From contig NC_133935.1 of assembly GCF_031877795.1 (NCBI RefSeq), positions 47,887,330 to 47,951,329 of the forward strand: a DNA stretch of 64,000 nucleotides, in the 5' to 3' direction. The translations under genes and the position numbers were made by a program. Numbering within the stretch: position 1 is the first letter of the stretch; each line of letters starts with the position of its first letter. Source of the DNA: Strix aluco (lineage: Eukaryota > Chordata > Aves > Strigiformes > Strigidae). The notes under the pieces are model-generated. The model was not told where the DNA came from. It was given only the letters and a program-made list of their open reading frames with translations, and searched no databases. Positions 13,261 through 26,678 of this stretch are shown here, piece by piece.

Positions 13261-13278
13261 GCCTCACCTTGGGCACCA
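13261..13278 (-). other. Primer binding site next to right LTR, tRNA-Lys-like
   Basis: On the minus strand this reads TGGTGCCCAAGGTGAGGC, nine bases inside the right LTR. From memory of the tRNA-Lys(CUU) 3' end it differs at about three of 18 positions, and the next bases (TCGAA) continue the match into the T loop. This position marks the right LTR as a 5' LTR. Confidence 0.75.
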
Positions 13279-13287
13279 AAAAAGGAC

Positions 13288-13458
13288 TGTTGTGGTTTAA
13301 CCCCAGCGGACAGCTAAGCACCACCCAGGTGCTTGCTCACTCCCCACCAGTGGGATGGGGAAGAGAATTGGAAGGGTAGAAGTGAGAAAACTCATGGGTT
13401 GAGATCAGAACAGTTTAATAATTGAAATAAAATAGTAGTAGTAGTAGTAGTAGTAGTA

Positions 13459-13499
<41 letters not shown>

Positions 13500-13918
13500 T
13501 TGTAATGAAAAGGAAAGTAACAAAGAGAGAGAAATAAAACCCAAGACAGACAACTGATGCAAATGAAAACAATTGCTCACCACCAACTGACTGATGCTCA
13601 GTCAGTCCCCAAGCAGCAGCCCTCTGGTCAATCTGGTTTTATTGCTGAGCATGATGTCACAAGGTATGGGATATCCCTTTGGTCAGTTGGGGTCAGCTGT
13701 CCCAGCTGCGTCCCCTCACAACTTCTTGTGCACCCCCAGGCTACTCACTGGTGGAGTGATGTGAGGAGCAGAAAAGGCCTTGACACTGTGTAAGCACTGC
13801 TCAGCAATAGCAAAAACATCCCTGTGTTATCAACACTGTTTTAGTCAGAAATCCAAACCATAGCCCCATACTAGCTACTGTGAAGAAAATTAACTCTACC
13901 CCAGCCAAAACCAGTACA
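13288..13918 (-). repeat. Right LTR of the retroviral unit, minus orientation
   Basis: On the minus strand it opens with TGTACTGG at 13918 and closes with ccacaaca at 13288, giving TG..CA ends. It is the inverted homologue of 10635-11243. It contains a TAG/TAA microsatellite at 13433-13499 that the left copy lacks, which accounts for part of its extra length. Confidence 0.9.
13433..13499 (+). repeat. Compound microsatellite (TAG)n(TAA)n
   Basis: About nine TAG units followed by about thirteen TAA units, inside the right LTR. The equivalent place in the left LTR (near 11071-11095) has only a short run of ATT units, so the array probably grew after insertion. Confidence 0.95.
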
Positions 13919-13923
13919 CCTGT
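13919..13923 (+). repeat. Right target-site duplication, CCTGT
   Basis: These five bases directly follow the outer end of the right LTR and equal the five bases before the left LTR (10630-10634). Confidence 0.65.
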
Positions 13924-16900
13924 TGATCTGAAACAAAAGATTTTCATGGTGTGCTACTGTGCTCCTTACAGCACAAATATATGATAAGAGCATTGTTGCC
14001 TATGCAAGGCACTAACTAGAAGAATATTGTGTAAGATGCATATTTTCTTTAAGCAGAGGTTGGACAACATCATAAAATCAAACATGTCTTGATGACAGTA
14101 ATTCTCTTTGAGAAAGGGTTAGGCTACCCTCCCCGCCCCCCCGCCCCCCACTTTCTTTTCCCCCCTGTCCCCGGATACAGAAAAAAAAGGCAGGAGTCTC
14201 TTACTCTCAAAACATTTTTCAGCCAGCAAACCATGGCATATGTCCTGCTAAATTGCCAGAAGACAAATATGGGAGACTTGGATGGAACCAAAGACTGAAT
14301 TATGGGCAACAATCTTGTTTAGAATGCAACGAACATCTGCTTGTTTTTATAGTGGGTCTGTGTGCTCCAGCTGAGCAATGTCCAGGGGGACTGGCATGTG
14401 GCACTTGTGCACCAACTCTGAGTGGAATAGTTTTGGCTTGGTAAGTAGGAAGTCCTACCTCCACGTGTTTTCTTATTGTAAGGCCCCAGTATAATCTGAT
14501 GGATTGTCTGTAGAATAGGGTGGAGAGAGAAAGCTATCGCACCATAAATAGTGTAAGTGGATTTATAATTGCATGATGGGAGATAGGAAAATGACAAGTG
14601 GAATTCATCTGGGGGGCAAAAAGTCAATGTTTTTGTCTGAAATAAGCACGTGAGTGGGTCAGTGTCTGTAAAGTGCCAATGCACACAAAGCCTGTGCTTT
14701 TATCACTTGTTCAGCATAATCCTTCCCAGAGTGCTATGTTGAGTTGTTTTTGAAGGCCCTGTGCCAGGGCTTTATCAGATCAACCTAGATCAAGGGTTAG
14801 GCTTGATTATTATATTCGTATGTCTTTTTTTTTCCTGTCCAGTTCTACTGAGCAATCCAGAAGCTTTAAGTTATGAAAAGTGTTTGTTGAAATGGAGCAA
14901 TGAAAACTGTTTCAGCTTGGCCTTCTCTCACCCAACATGCAGATGGGTGGAGAACACAGAGGTACAATGCCAGGACCTGAGCTCACTCCCTGTATTGTAC
15001 ACACTCTGATTTCTGATGTAGTGGAAGTCCTCAATCACAACTGGGACAAATGGCTGCATAGAGAATCATCCATAGAGACTTGGAGTCAAGAAGCCTTGAT
15101 CCAGTCACAAAGCACCCGCTGATGGGTTACTGGGTCTTATCCAAAATTAGTTTTTGTGTTTGCTAGATCACAGGCAATTGGTCAATGGAGTGGACCAGGA
15201 AGTCTCTAAGCAAAGCCAGAAATCTGCCGGTGGCCTGGGATATAATGCTTCCACGTCTGCTGGACACACCGATAGGATGCTAAGCCTAAACCCTGGACCC
15301 TGTCACTCTGAACCATCCGATTTGTGCCAGAAACTCCAGAAACTTTGGTTGTATTATTTGGACCGGACAAGATATGGACTCAAGCACAGGCTAACAGCTC
15401 AACATGCTGTTAGCAGTCTCCCTGTCATGGTTTTGGCCCATACAGCATCTATCCCAGGTATTGTTTGGTGAATTAATGTAGAGAAGACACTGTTCCCAAT
15501 ATGTTTTATGGACAAGACCACTCTATTTTGAGGGACAGAGGGATTGGAGAGAGCATGAGCACGTAGACCTGGATTATGCTTTGAGGCCAGAGAACATTCC
15601 CAGACTGTTTAATTCACAGTACAGATGTAGTCACTGTGTCTAGAGGCATGAGTCAGATTGTGTGCTGGTACTTTAGAGCCAGAGGAGCTCATAGAGCCAA
15701 GCGCACCAACCAGAGCCTCCCGGCTTTTTGCTGGATGGAGCTGGGATCCTGGAAGTCCTGAGTGCCCAAACTGCCAAAGACAGGATCCTGACACTTTTTT
15801 CTGGAGGCAGCAAGAGATAGCAGCTGGGCTGCTGGCACTGCCTGAGCGCCCTTGCAGCTGAAGCCCTCCAGTGCAGCTCACATCTCTTTTCCTTCAGGAC
15901 CCCAGAACCAGCATGAAATGTCAACCTTCTCAGGACTGTAGTGATTAAAGAACAAGTATATAAACAGTTATGCAGGGTGAAAGAGGGGATGCTTTCCTAA
16001 TAAAGTGATTATTTTTCCGTATGTCTTATAGAAAACTGTGGTGGTGGTGGCAATGAAGATTCCAATTTGACTGAGCAGTCAAATGTGTGCAGATTGTGTT
16101 ACTTTCTAGGACATTTTTGCTTTGGAGGAGTGTAAGTCTCTTGTTATACATCCCTGCCATGATTTGCCCACCTGCACACTTACTGGGCTGCAGTATTTAG
16201 GTTGCTCACATGGGCTGTCAAAGTGGGCTGCAGTATTACCATTTCACCATTATTACTGTTTTCTTGGCTTCTCCAGCACACCTGCCTTAAGATTTTGGAA
16301 TTGGGAACTGTAATGCTTCAGGTGGTTCAGGACATCTCTGTCCCATCTCCAGCCTTCCAAATACTTTGGGTTTAAAGCTTACCTTTTTAGATAGCTGAAG
16401 CAAACAGGGACACATGCTTTTTATAGAATAATAAATGCATAGATATGAACAGTTCCAATAGTTCCAATACACTTAGTTTCCTTGATTTCCTGACCACTCT
16501 TCTGTACAGACACAAGAGTCCTCTGTGCATGATTTCCTAGTCCCTGTTTTCCCACAGCTGCTTGGTTGGGGTCTGTTTTCTGTGTCTTTGGCTTTCCTGC
16601 CATGATTTTCCTCAGTGTGGCTGATGAGATTATTTTCTTTCATAATGCTGGAGCCCTTTGATCAGTTTTATCAGTTGACCTCTTCATTGATTATTTCCTT
16701 CTGCATTTCAGAGTGTTTTGCCATGACTGGCAACCATCTTGCTGATCAAGAATGCTGTGTTTTGCATGGAAAACCATTGAAGCCTAAGGGGTCCCATTGT
16801 CAGTCTTGTGCTCACCTCCACCACCATCAAAGTGGGAGAGCCTGAGAGCATCCTTTCTTCCAGAATTCCCAAAATCTGCACAGGGAGTTTTCTCAAATTG

Positions 16901-19900
16901 TCCTTACAAGCTTTCTGGAAGAGGGGTGACTCACTGAACCAGAAACTGAAAAGGGAGATATAAATGTTTCACAAAGGCAGTGAGGAACACTTGGGCACAT
17001 GGTGGCACTAGGTGCCTGGCGAAACAAGATCGACTTTCTCCAGCTGACCCTAACCGCCTGCAACCTCAGATCTACATCTCTGATGGAAGAGGCAAAAGCC
17101 TGAATATCGCACAGAAAGACAATGTAAGAGATCTAGGTTTCCAATACGATGTCTGGGAATACTCTCTTAGCAAGTGTCTTCCTTTGTCTGTCATCTGTCA
17201 TACGAATTCTGCTTCTGGTCATATTTCACCCACAGATCCCTTGGGGCAAGCTTTTCCTGTAATGCTGTCTCATGTCTCCCTTGCTAATAAACCCAGGGCA
17301 CATTCCTGCTACCTTATTAAAAGATCTATGACATAGTTATTGAAAATCTTGCTCATATTAAAAAAATTATTAGTTTTTTAAAAGGTGATGGCTTAATTTT
17401 CAGTCTGGGTCTTTCTTCAGAATCTTTTAATGGCTGGTTAACATCACATTGGCAGCCTAAACTTCTGAGCTATAAAATGTGAAACTTTTAAATTTTTTCC
17501 TTATGACAGAGGTATTTGGGGTAGAAAATCTGAGTGACACAAAAGGAGAAATTTGCCAGGGAGCTCTAAGAGGGAAATAGAGCTGAACAATCTTTTTCTA
17601 ATTATCCTAATAGAGTGCCATTATCAGAAATGCTCTGTGCTCCATTGGGAAAGAAAGTTATGTTAATAAGAAACAAAGATATTTGATCCTTCGTAGATCA
17701 AAGCACTTTTATGATGCTGCTGTCATTATGAAAGGCTCTTGGTGTAAAACGGTACTTAGTGGACAATGGATCTATTGTTTGTCACTTATTTACCTTCTAA
17801 AAAAACCCCAAACCTAGTGTATAATTTATGAGGTCCCAGATTTGATGAGAAATGCTTCACTTTATCATAAAGCAACAGTTTTTAGGACTATGCTGTAGTT
17901 CATTGCCTACAAATGTGGGAAGTTCCACTGTGCAAAAAGGAGTATTTGGTATGGAAATAAAAACTTGCTGAAATCCACTGAAGTGCAGACGGTCCTTGCA
18001 AAACCTCTGAATTCCACACTGGAAAGGCCCGTGGGCTTTCTTAACAATTTTTTTCCCTTTCTCTTTACACTTACTTGCATTCAGAATTTAGCTCTGAGAG
18101 CTTCCAAGCAGCCTTTTTCCTTTTGTATTTATGCAGCGCTTAGAGCAGTGGGATGCTGGTCCATGACCAAAGCTCCAAAGTGCTCTCCTAACACAGATAA
18201 TAATAAGAGTAGAGAGAGAGAGACTGATACTGAGAACAGTTCACCTATGGCCCACAAAATGGATTTCTGACTGTAAAACCCTCTGAGGAGGGAAAAAGTG
18301 GTTAAAGACCTAGAAAGGCTGTGTAAAGAATAGGTCAAGAGTATGGGAAAAAGAGAGAGAATGTTTTCCAAGGAAAAGCTATCAATTCTTGTAGATAGAA
18401 AAGCGGTATTCAAGGATAGAACTAAATAATTAATACTGGTAATTAACCTGTATTTCAGTTCTGGACAAGCTAGTATCACCGATTCCTATTTAAGCAGAGT
18501 GAATAGAAGAAAAAAAAGTATTTGAGTTTTGAATAGCTTGTCAGTTCACCAAACTTAACACTTGATGAACCCAGTAAAACACAATAATTTATTGTTTTGT
18601 TTGTTTTCTACTAACCCTTGCATAAAGGGTTTTTTTAAAAGTGATTTTTTTCCATGGAAATGCTTCATTTCTGCATGAGTATCTTTATCCTCTTTTTTTG
18701 ACTGATGCTCCACAAATAGTCTCATACTGTGGATGCACATACATGTCTTTATTTAAGATTGGAGATCTTTCTTCTCCCTTTTGCAATACCAATACAGGGT
18801 TCTGTACAGTCCTCCCCTGTGTCCAGCACATGGGTGCACACAGTCTTCCCACTGCCATTTCAGTTTCTCTTCGCTGCTTTTTGGAATGAGGCACTTGGTG
18901 ACTATGAGATTTTTTAAATATTTTTGCTCCAGCTTCTTCTAAGGTTACAATTTCTTGTTTCTTCCAAATTCTACCTCTCAACCTCTATACAACCTCTGTA
19001 TGTGCTGTCTTAGAGATGGAGAAATTTCTGTTAAGTGCTCCACTTGCGGTACTTTTAAGCCTAGACCAAGGACAGCTCAGGACTTTCAGTTGCAAAGCTG
19101 CTTGTTCAGGAAGCCATGGAGACTGCATCCAGTTCCAGAGGTGGCATTTCCTGGGGCAGATGTTTTGTCACAACTCACCGCACAGACAAAAGCTTCCAAC
19201 ACGAGGGCTTGGGCTGGAGAGCTGGGGCATATTCTCTGAAGTCTACGCCAAAAGAATATTTCTCTGACCCGTAGTCTCCATTTTCCTAAGATAATTGCAC
19301 AACATTTCTGGCTCATGGTGATCTTACAGAGTTTCCATTCTGTCCTGACTTTACCTCCCTGCCAACTAGTACAGTGAAATGGGATTTTTTTTCTCTTTGT
19401 CTTTGTGATACTGAACACATGCCAAACTCTGATGCAGGTGTTCCTAGCTATGCTTCCATTCTGTGTGCTTTATTGCCTTATTTCAGCTCAGCAAGAATGT
19501 CACTGTCCCTTAGATACATACTCTCTCCCAATGTCTCAGGGCTTGGTGTCTTTAGCTCCCCATGTCCTCCAGAATAGGATATATCCCTCTGGATGGAGAA
19601 GCCCACTTGGGTGGCCAGGTTGAGCAGGACTGGGTCTCCAGGAAAGCAGAAGCTTTGTGTCCATATTAGACTTTCAGGCTGTTCAAAATAAAAGGCTGAC
19701 AAATCTCACAGTGAACACTTATGTGTCCAGGTGATGATAAGCAGCTCAATTATGATGCACTACATCAAAAAATGGCATGCTAGGAGGGCTGCTCTCTTCT
19801 TTTGGGAGATGGTAGTTATGGAGGACAGATGTCTAGAGAATAAGGCTGTGTATTACATCATACAAGTCTGCCTATTTTCATGTAGATAAACCATGTGCTT

Positions 19901-22900
19901 CTGTATCATACCTGAGATCAGCTCCCATATTCCACATGGCCCTTTCGGGAGTAGGATCAATTTAATGCAGACCTCTTTGCTTTCCTCAACAGGAAGCACC
20001 ATTGCTTTTTTTGCATAGGCATAATCTGGTTTTCTCCAGATATTTCTCTCATACCACATCTGCACAGCCTATGGTTATAGTTCCCTCAATATCTTTGCAG
20101 AAAAATGCTCTGGTTAAAGTAAGCGAGAGAAGAGCCTGGTCATCACACACAGCTGAGGAAGTGTTGGTGTCAGATCTTTGTTCCTTGGTAAGGTCTTTAA
20201 GACTGTTGTTACTTCCAGATCAGCTCTGTGAGAACCAAGTCACCTGACTCCCTCTGCTTTTGAAGTGCTTGGTTGCACAATGTAGGCATTGGCTGGCTCT
20301 CTTTCCTAGTATACTCCTCCAATAAGAGAGGAATAACTCCTCACAAAGGATAGAAATGATCTATTAGTTGCAGTTACCCTATTAGGTGACTTAGCCCCTG
20401 GTCCTCATAACCTATCTCCCTTTCAAAGTAATCAGTTTTGCATACTGGAGTTATTCCCCAAATAACGCTTTTATCCAGCCAGTTAGGATCAGTTTACCAC
20501 CACTGTGCTCCATGACACCCCATGTAGATTGATTCTTTCCTTTCTCTAGTCATGTAGTTTGCAGATTATTTCAAGACCGGGGTGTGTGTGTGTTTAATCC
20601 ATGCAGGGGACTCCATGTTTCTGCGAGATTTGACCTTGTGCTGTGCATCCATGAAGACCCCTACTTGCTCAATTCATTTTCCTGTTAAGATGGTTTTCTC
20701 AACTGTAATGGGCTTTGCTAGAAAAGCAAGAAAATTTAAGATGTTATGACTGATCTTTATATCTTATTTTTCAAAACAGCGTGGCAGAGAGACATAGTTA
20801 AATAGTTACCACACTGTGCATAGGCAAAATTAAAATTCTTAAAATGAATAAGGAATGAAAAATGTCTTCATCTTCTCAGCATACACAGCTCCCTGAAATG
20901 GTTTTAGACTGGCTTTGCAGGTAACAATGCAAACCTGCCCACAAAAACAGGTGAAAAAATTTCAATGCACTGGCCTGTGACTGCAGTTGCTGTATATTAG
21001 TGCAATGTATGATTGGGTAATTCCTGTCACTACTCTGCATCAGCCTGTTCTGACTTGATGGCGTACTGTTTCCGTATGTGCAGGACACCAAGACTTATAG
21101 CTTACACCGCCAACAGTTCTAGAAATTTATATCATTATTCTGTAGTTTTGGGAAGAAAGTTACTTGAAACTAGATGATATCGAGCCCCCTTCACTGGGAT
21201 AAATGAAAGCAAGAGTGCATGTCCCCAAAACCACAAAGGTTTCTGGAATCTAAACTGATGTGCCAGAGGCACATTTTGGGTATTACTTAGCCAGAAGCAC
21301 AAGAGGAGTGGGACAGAGAAGCAGGTAGAGATGGCAGTGAGGAAGTACTAGCGTCACCCAGAGAAGCAGATATTTTATGAACAGGAAGGTAACAGAGCAT
21401 TTGGGTGAATCTGTGGCTGAACAGAGAAATTGTCCACAGCCACCTTCAAGATGATGGCATTTTGGAGTGTGCAGTAAATTAATGGGATGGTGCCAAAAAG
21501 GTATCCTTACTCTCTGAGGATGTCCTCTCCTCACTGGGCTTGCACAGTCAGGGTATTTCACCGTATCAGGGCATCTTACAATATTAAGAGGAGTTTTTGC
21601 ACGGGCACATGGGGATTCCTGTTCTTCAACAGGAAACTCTGATTAAGTTCAGTTGTCACTGGAATTAAACTATACTGTAAACAAAGTGCCTAAACCCCGT
21701 CCAAGGTGGGGAGAACTAGGCCCTGACCTTAAGAAATTCATACTGAAGTTGAATGACATTAAATGGACTCTCATGAATGTAGTTGTATTTTTGCCTTTTA
21801 AAATACTAAATTAACAAATTGGGACAGAATGAAAATTGCTAGATTAAAGACTGTTCCTGAAAGTTGTGAATGGAGATGCTTTTTTGCAGGGTAGGCCTTG
21901 CAAACTTTGATTTGCTATACTGCCTTGTATTGAAGTAAGACCAAGTATGATGGGTTTAAGATCTTCAAGTGTGAACATAAGTGATGACCATTCCGGCAGC
22001 TGGAGCATCTCAAGCCTCTCTGTATTCCACAGACTGGAGATAGCTGTAGGTTGGCGTTAAATTTGTTTGCCAAGCGGAGACAAGTCCAGTGGAAAACTTG
22101 ATGTTTTATTGTTTTCTTCAAGCTTCCTATGATTTTCAAGAAGTTGTAGGTGAAACTTGAGGTAGGTATATAAACCCCATTTTTAAGGAAATGGCTTTCT
22201 GTCTCATTCAGTTCTACAAATGGGTCTTCCACCTTCCTCATCTATCACACTGAATTTAACAAGTATCAAATATACCACGTCATCACCAAACAAAAGAGCA
22301 AATGTGTAGAACTATGGCTACCCTAATGGCAAGCAATGGCCACTTTCCTTGAGGAATAGTCAGCTCAGAGAAATCTGTGTATAAAATTTGTATGCAGTTA
22401 CACTTTAGTATTGAGGAATATGTTGAAATCTCACAAACTCCTGAATATCACTAGTTGCTGAAACCTACAAAAAAGCAAACAAAAAAACCCCACAGGAAAA
22501 TCCAACAATATGGAGGGCTGTCTGTATGCTGGGACAAGTATATATCAAATAAAGCAAAACTCCTCACACTTTGCATTCACAGTAGGGCATTCAATTAAGT
22601 CAGGGAACTATTTTGCCACTTCATGAATTAAGATGCTGATGTCTGGGTCTTCCACTTGGCTAGTTTGCTATGGTTCAGACACGTTCTCACCTATCATCTC
22701 TTCTATATACTTCCCTGGAACAATGATCTTGGCTCCTCATTCGTTTGCTGACTGATGACAATGTTCAACGAGAGAAGTGTTGAGGCATTTGCTAACGCTG
22801 CAGACTTAAGACTGATTTCATATGCTAGAATTCATTCCCTGGCCACACAAAACTTTCTGGAGTTCTTTTTCATAGTTAACAAGAAAAGAGGCCTAGGAGG

Positions 22901-25900
22901 ATTTCACAGGCTGTGGTACTTCATACAGGAGACAAAACCTCTGTTTCTAGTAGAGCAATCTTCCCAATTATTTTTTTCTTAGAAGGCTGGGAGAGCTCCT
23001 TCCTCCAGGAAAAGGTCAGTTCATAAACTGGAAATGCTGATAATAACTGCAGTGACAGCTACAGATAGTCCTGAGAAGCTGTTGTTATGCATGGAACCAA
23101 ATTAGTATCTGAAGGCACCTGTCAAAACAGTGATTACGTATCAGGAATGACACCAGATGAAAAAGGAGATGTTTGAAACTTCCTTCAAGTATTAGTTTTG
23201 GAGTCCTGAGACTTTCAAGGCCAACTGAAGACTTTTGGTATATGCATGCATAATAGTTAGTGGAAGTCTTTAGAGTCACAGATGGACAGGTTTTTTCCTT
23301 GTTAATGAAGCATATTTTTTGCTTGACAAGTGGAAAATGTTGCCCCTGTGAAAAGATTAAATAGGGATTTTGAGTGGACTCTTTGTCTGTGACTGAGTTT
23401 TTTAGAAATCCTGGCTGTGGGCCAGCTCTCAAGAGGAATATTCTTAATGTTTGTTTTTTCCTATGACTGAGATTGGATCATTAGATAATTTTGACAATGC
23501 CACAACAAATTGTTTTATGGAGGGAACATACTCATATTTCCTATGTCTCCAGAGTCACTGGAGCACAAGTCTGTGATTCTCATTATGTGAACAAGATGTT
23601 CTTAACGTTGATAATGTCTTTTCTTTCCAGTATGCTTCCAAGTGTTAGTTATTAGAATTCCTTCTACTTTTTTTATTAGCATGGGTAAATTTGCATTTTT
23701 CTTTAAAATTTCTGATCTCATGTAGCTGGACTCTGTTCGAGAAAAGATGAATAAAGAGTTGAATCAATTTCCTAGGCTTAGTTTAGATAATATGCAATAA
23801 TACCCGCATTATTTTTTACAATAACATTGTTGCAGAATGACAGATTTGTTCTTTGGTTGGCACACATTATTGAAAGAGAACATGAAGTGCTTATTATGGT
23901 TGGTGGAGATACTGGTCCATCCTTTGCTGGTGGAAGCAGTGCAGTTCTGCTAGAGTTTGAGAGCTATGTTCTCCTGCAGCACCTGAGCATCTGCACAACT
24001 ATTGTGCCTCATGGATCTGGAAAGCATTTTCTAACACTGTTTTTGCTGCTGTGATCCTAGTTCTGGTCTTTCATTGTTAGCTTTCCTGTACTCATGTTCT
24101 TACTCCTCTGTCTCCACTTCCTTGTCTTCCAGTGCTTTCCTGAAGGAAGGACATTGATTTTGCTACAAACTTTTTAAATTATTTGATCCTTTAAGTGGTC
24201 GAGTAATGAGGTTTTCCAGCAAGACCTTAACTTTCATACAGCAACCTAAACAAATGACAGAGAAATGTCTGATGATGATATTACTGTTGACAACAGTCAG
24301 AGGAAATAAGCTGTGCCCAATACTATAAAGCTGAAATTCCTCTTACAGACGATATGGATAGGAGATAGTTTAAAACTTTGTGCAGCAGCAGCTTTCCTGC
24401 TGTCTAGGCTGCACGTAGGCCACTAAGGCAGAAAGCAAACATGGAGCAGCAGCAACAGCAAGGACTGTGCAAGTGGTTGATCTCAATTTGAGATCAAGTA
24501 TGACCACCAGATTACGCAGGGATGTTCTCCCCTGTTTTGGGAATGAGGTCTGAAGCTGCATGCCCAGCTGATGCAGCGTTTCTCCCACAGCGTCAATTCT
24601 CTGTGCTTCTCTGCTAGTGTCTGCTAAGGCTTGGCCTTAATCCCCATCTGTTTTTCTTACAGGTGATCCCATCTTTTTTATGGCTTTCACTTGTATCTCT
24701 GACTAGATTTTTTTCCTTGGCTATTCATGTACCTGCAACTTCCCTGAGGACCGAGTTGCTAGATAAAATTCAGTAATGTATCTAGTGTGTCAGAATAGTG
24801 AGCAGGTGTCATGCCTAAATAACCTATTACATGAGCCTGCAGTAAACTCTCCTTCAGCTGTTACTGCGGATAACACTACACGTCTGTGGTGTGAGTGCTT
24901 TAAGGGAGAAGCCACCCATACTTATGTGTGCTAGTACGTTGCCCAGAACACTGAAGTTGTGACCACAGGTGCTACCGCTCACTACCTGGTTCATAAAATA
25001 ATAAAAACTTTTCTTCCACATACCAAGATGTAATTTTTCTTCCACATACCTTGATGCTTCTTTTTCCCTTCTGCACTGAGGCTTTCACTAATCAGACCAT
25101 TCTCCCTTTGTAGTTATTCTCTTTCCCTTCTACGTTCAATCCATAGTATTTCCTTCCTCAAATAACAAAATTTCATTCTTCTCCCTTATGGCCACCAGCT
25201 CTAATATCGCTTACGTTGTCTGGTGCAAATAAGTGCATGGAAAAGCATTTTCACTGCCTGTTTTCTTATCATTTCAATCTCCTCAGCCATCACACTGTTT
25301 CCCTCCTTTTGTATCCACTGAGCTCTTCATCCTTCACAGAACTCCACCACCCTTCTCAATATCCCATAAAACTCTGCCCCTGTTTGCATCCTGTCTCCTG
25401 AAGTCCTCTCACTTCCCTGGCTTATGCACTCCCCTATGCTATCTTTGTCATGCTTCTGTTTTTTTCCTCCTAAAGATAATTAATGCCTTTCTCATCCCCA
25501 TTCACTGCTGGTCTGTACCACCTCAATAAGACTATTCTGAAACTCACCCACCCTTCTGTCTGAATGACCCCATCCACTCTAGCCTCCTTATCTACACTGA
25601 GAACCTGCACACTCTCTGCCAAAATCAATTTACATTTAGGATCATTTTACTTTCGTTTTTTAGATCTTTGTAATTTGTTGCTTACCATATGGAGTGAATT
25701 CCTGACTAAGCAATTGCTTTCTCAGAGTTTTTACTTCATTGGTATTTTACCCCTTTCTTTCAGGCACTTCACAGAAATGACCTACAATCATAATCTTGGA
25801 AAAACCAAGCACATATAACTGTCCTGTGCTGCAGTCCCTCCTAACAGGAATGCATCCACTGTCTCACCTTTCCTTGATGCCTAGATGATGACATGACTGT

Positions 25901-26605
25901 GCTTAGCTGCTGCCTGTCTTTAATTCAACAGAGCTGTAACTTCTAGTGCAGCCTGAGCAACCCGACTCTTGCCAAGTCCGACATTTTAGCCCCACCTTTC
26001 ATTTGTCCTTAGCATCTGCATCCTATGCATTTCATACGTGATGGCGCTACTGCCTCTCTGCTGTGTATCAATCAGATGAACTTTGCCTGCTGTTTGGTAA
26101 TCCCCTGATCTGCTTTGTCTGCCACATAAGGGATTGGAGAGAAAATAAGGAAGCACGTAGGAGAATTTGCTGTCTCACCAAAACCAGCAGCCTAGTACAG
26201 CAGAACCTCATCTCTCATGTGGTCCAACATGGTCTGAAGCCTGTTGGTAACTCATGCACATTCATCGCTTGACCTGATGCACACCCTTGTCACACAGTTG
26301 GAGGTGCCAGTCTCACACACGGCAATTGTGAGAGGTCATCACTGAGACATGGACAGCACGCACAGGGAGCAGGATCTGTTCATAAGGGTCTGTGAGTGAA
26401 GTTTTGGTAAAAAACTTAGTCTGTGTTGAAATGAAACATTACTCTTTTTTATTTTTTTGCTCCTTGAGAGCATGCAACCTGTAACTTATACTTCACCAAG
26501 AATTCTGGACATCTAGGGAGGTTAGTGTAAGTATTACAATGACTTGGAAAGAATTAATTAAGGATGCACACCACTTTAAGAGGTGTTAGGTCCCGATTAA
26601 ATGGT
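13924..26605. other. Intergenic sequence downstream of LGR5
   Basis: About 12.7 kb without a supported gene. Small frames, for example near 15154-15471 on plus and 18129-18479 on minus, show no family signature. There is a short GA-rich run near 18211-18224 and a GT run near 20582-20591. No CR1 or LTR fragment was recognised after 13923. Confidence 0.5.
14127..14172 (-). other. C-rich/G-rich tract with G-quadruplex potential
   Basis: The plus strand has C runs (cccc, ccccccc, cccccc, cccccc, cccc) separated by short gaps. The minus strand therefore carries at least five runs of four or more G within about 46 bases, which satisfies the usual G-quadruplex pattern if one longer loop of about ten bases is allowed. 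It lies just outside the retroviral unit in otherwise AT-rich DNA. Confidence 0.6.
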
Positions 26606-26624
26606 CTTTACTGGGTAGTCACAT

Positions 26625-26630
26625 TTTATT
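26625..26630 (-). terminator. Candidate distal polyadenylation signal AATAAA
   Basis: The plus strand reads tttatt, so the minus strand reads AATAAA. The context is 'gtaataaaatg', followed by a GU-rich stretch, as expected of a vertebrate cleavage site. Cleavage would fall near 26606. Confidence 0.5.
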
Positions 26631-26678
26631 ACAACTTACATATGTCTGGAACACTGATAGAAAAGAAAGCATGTCACC

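Larger units (their letters stand above)
10635..13918 (-). mobile_element. Endogenous retrovirus with two inverted LTRs
   Basis: A single 3.3-kb unit bounded by two copies of the same LTR in opposite orientation, plus at the left and minus at the right. Read from the right end on the minus strand the order is LTR, primer binding site, leader, broken gag, the beginning of the protease region, then an inverted primer binding site and an inverted LTR. Pol, env and a normal 3' LTR are absent. Both outer termini are the U3 (TG) end of the LTR, and a 5-bp repeat CCTGT flanks the unit on both sides. The primer sites resemble tRNA-Lys(CUU), pointing to an ERVK-like element, but a 5-bp duplication is more usual for ERVL, so class is left open. 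The unit is degenerate and cannot code for complete viral proteins. Confidence 0.8.
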
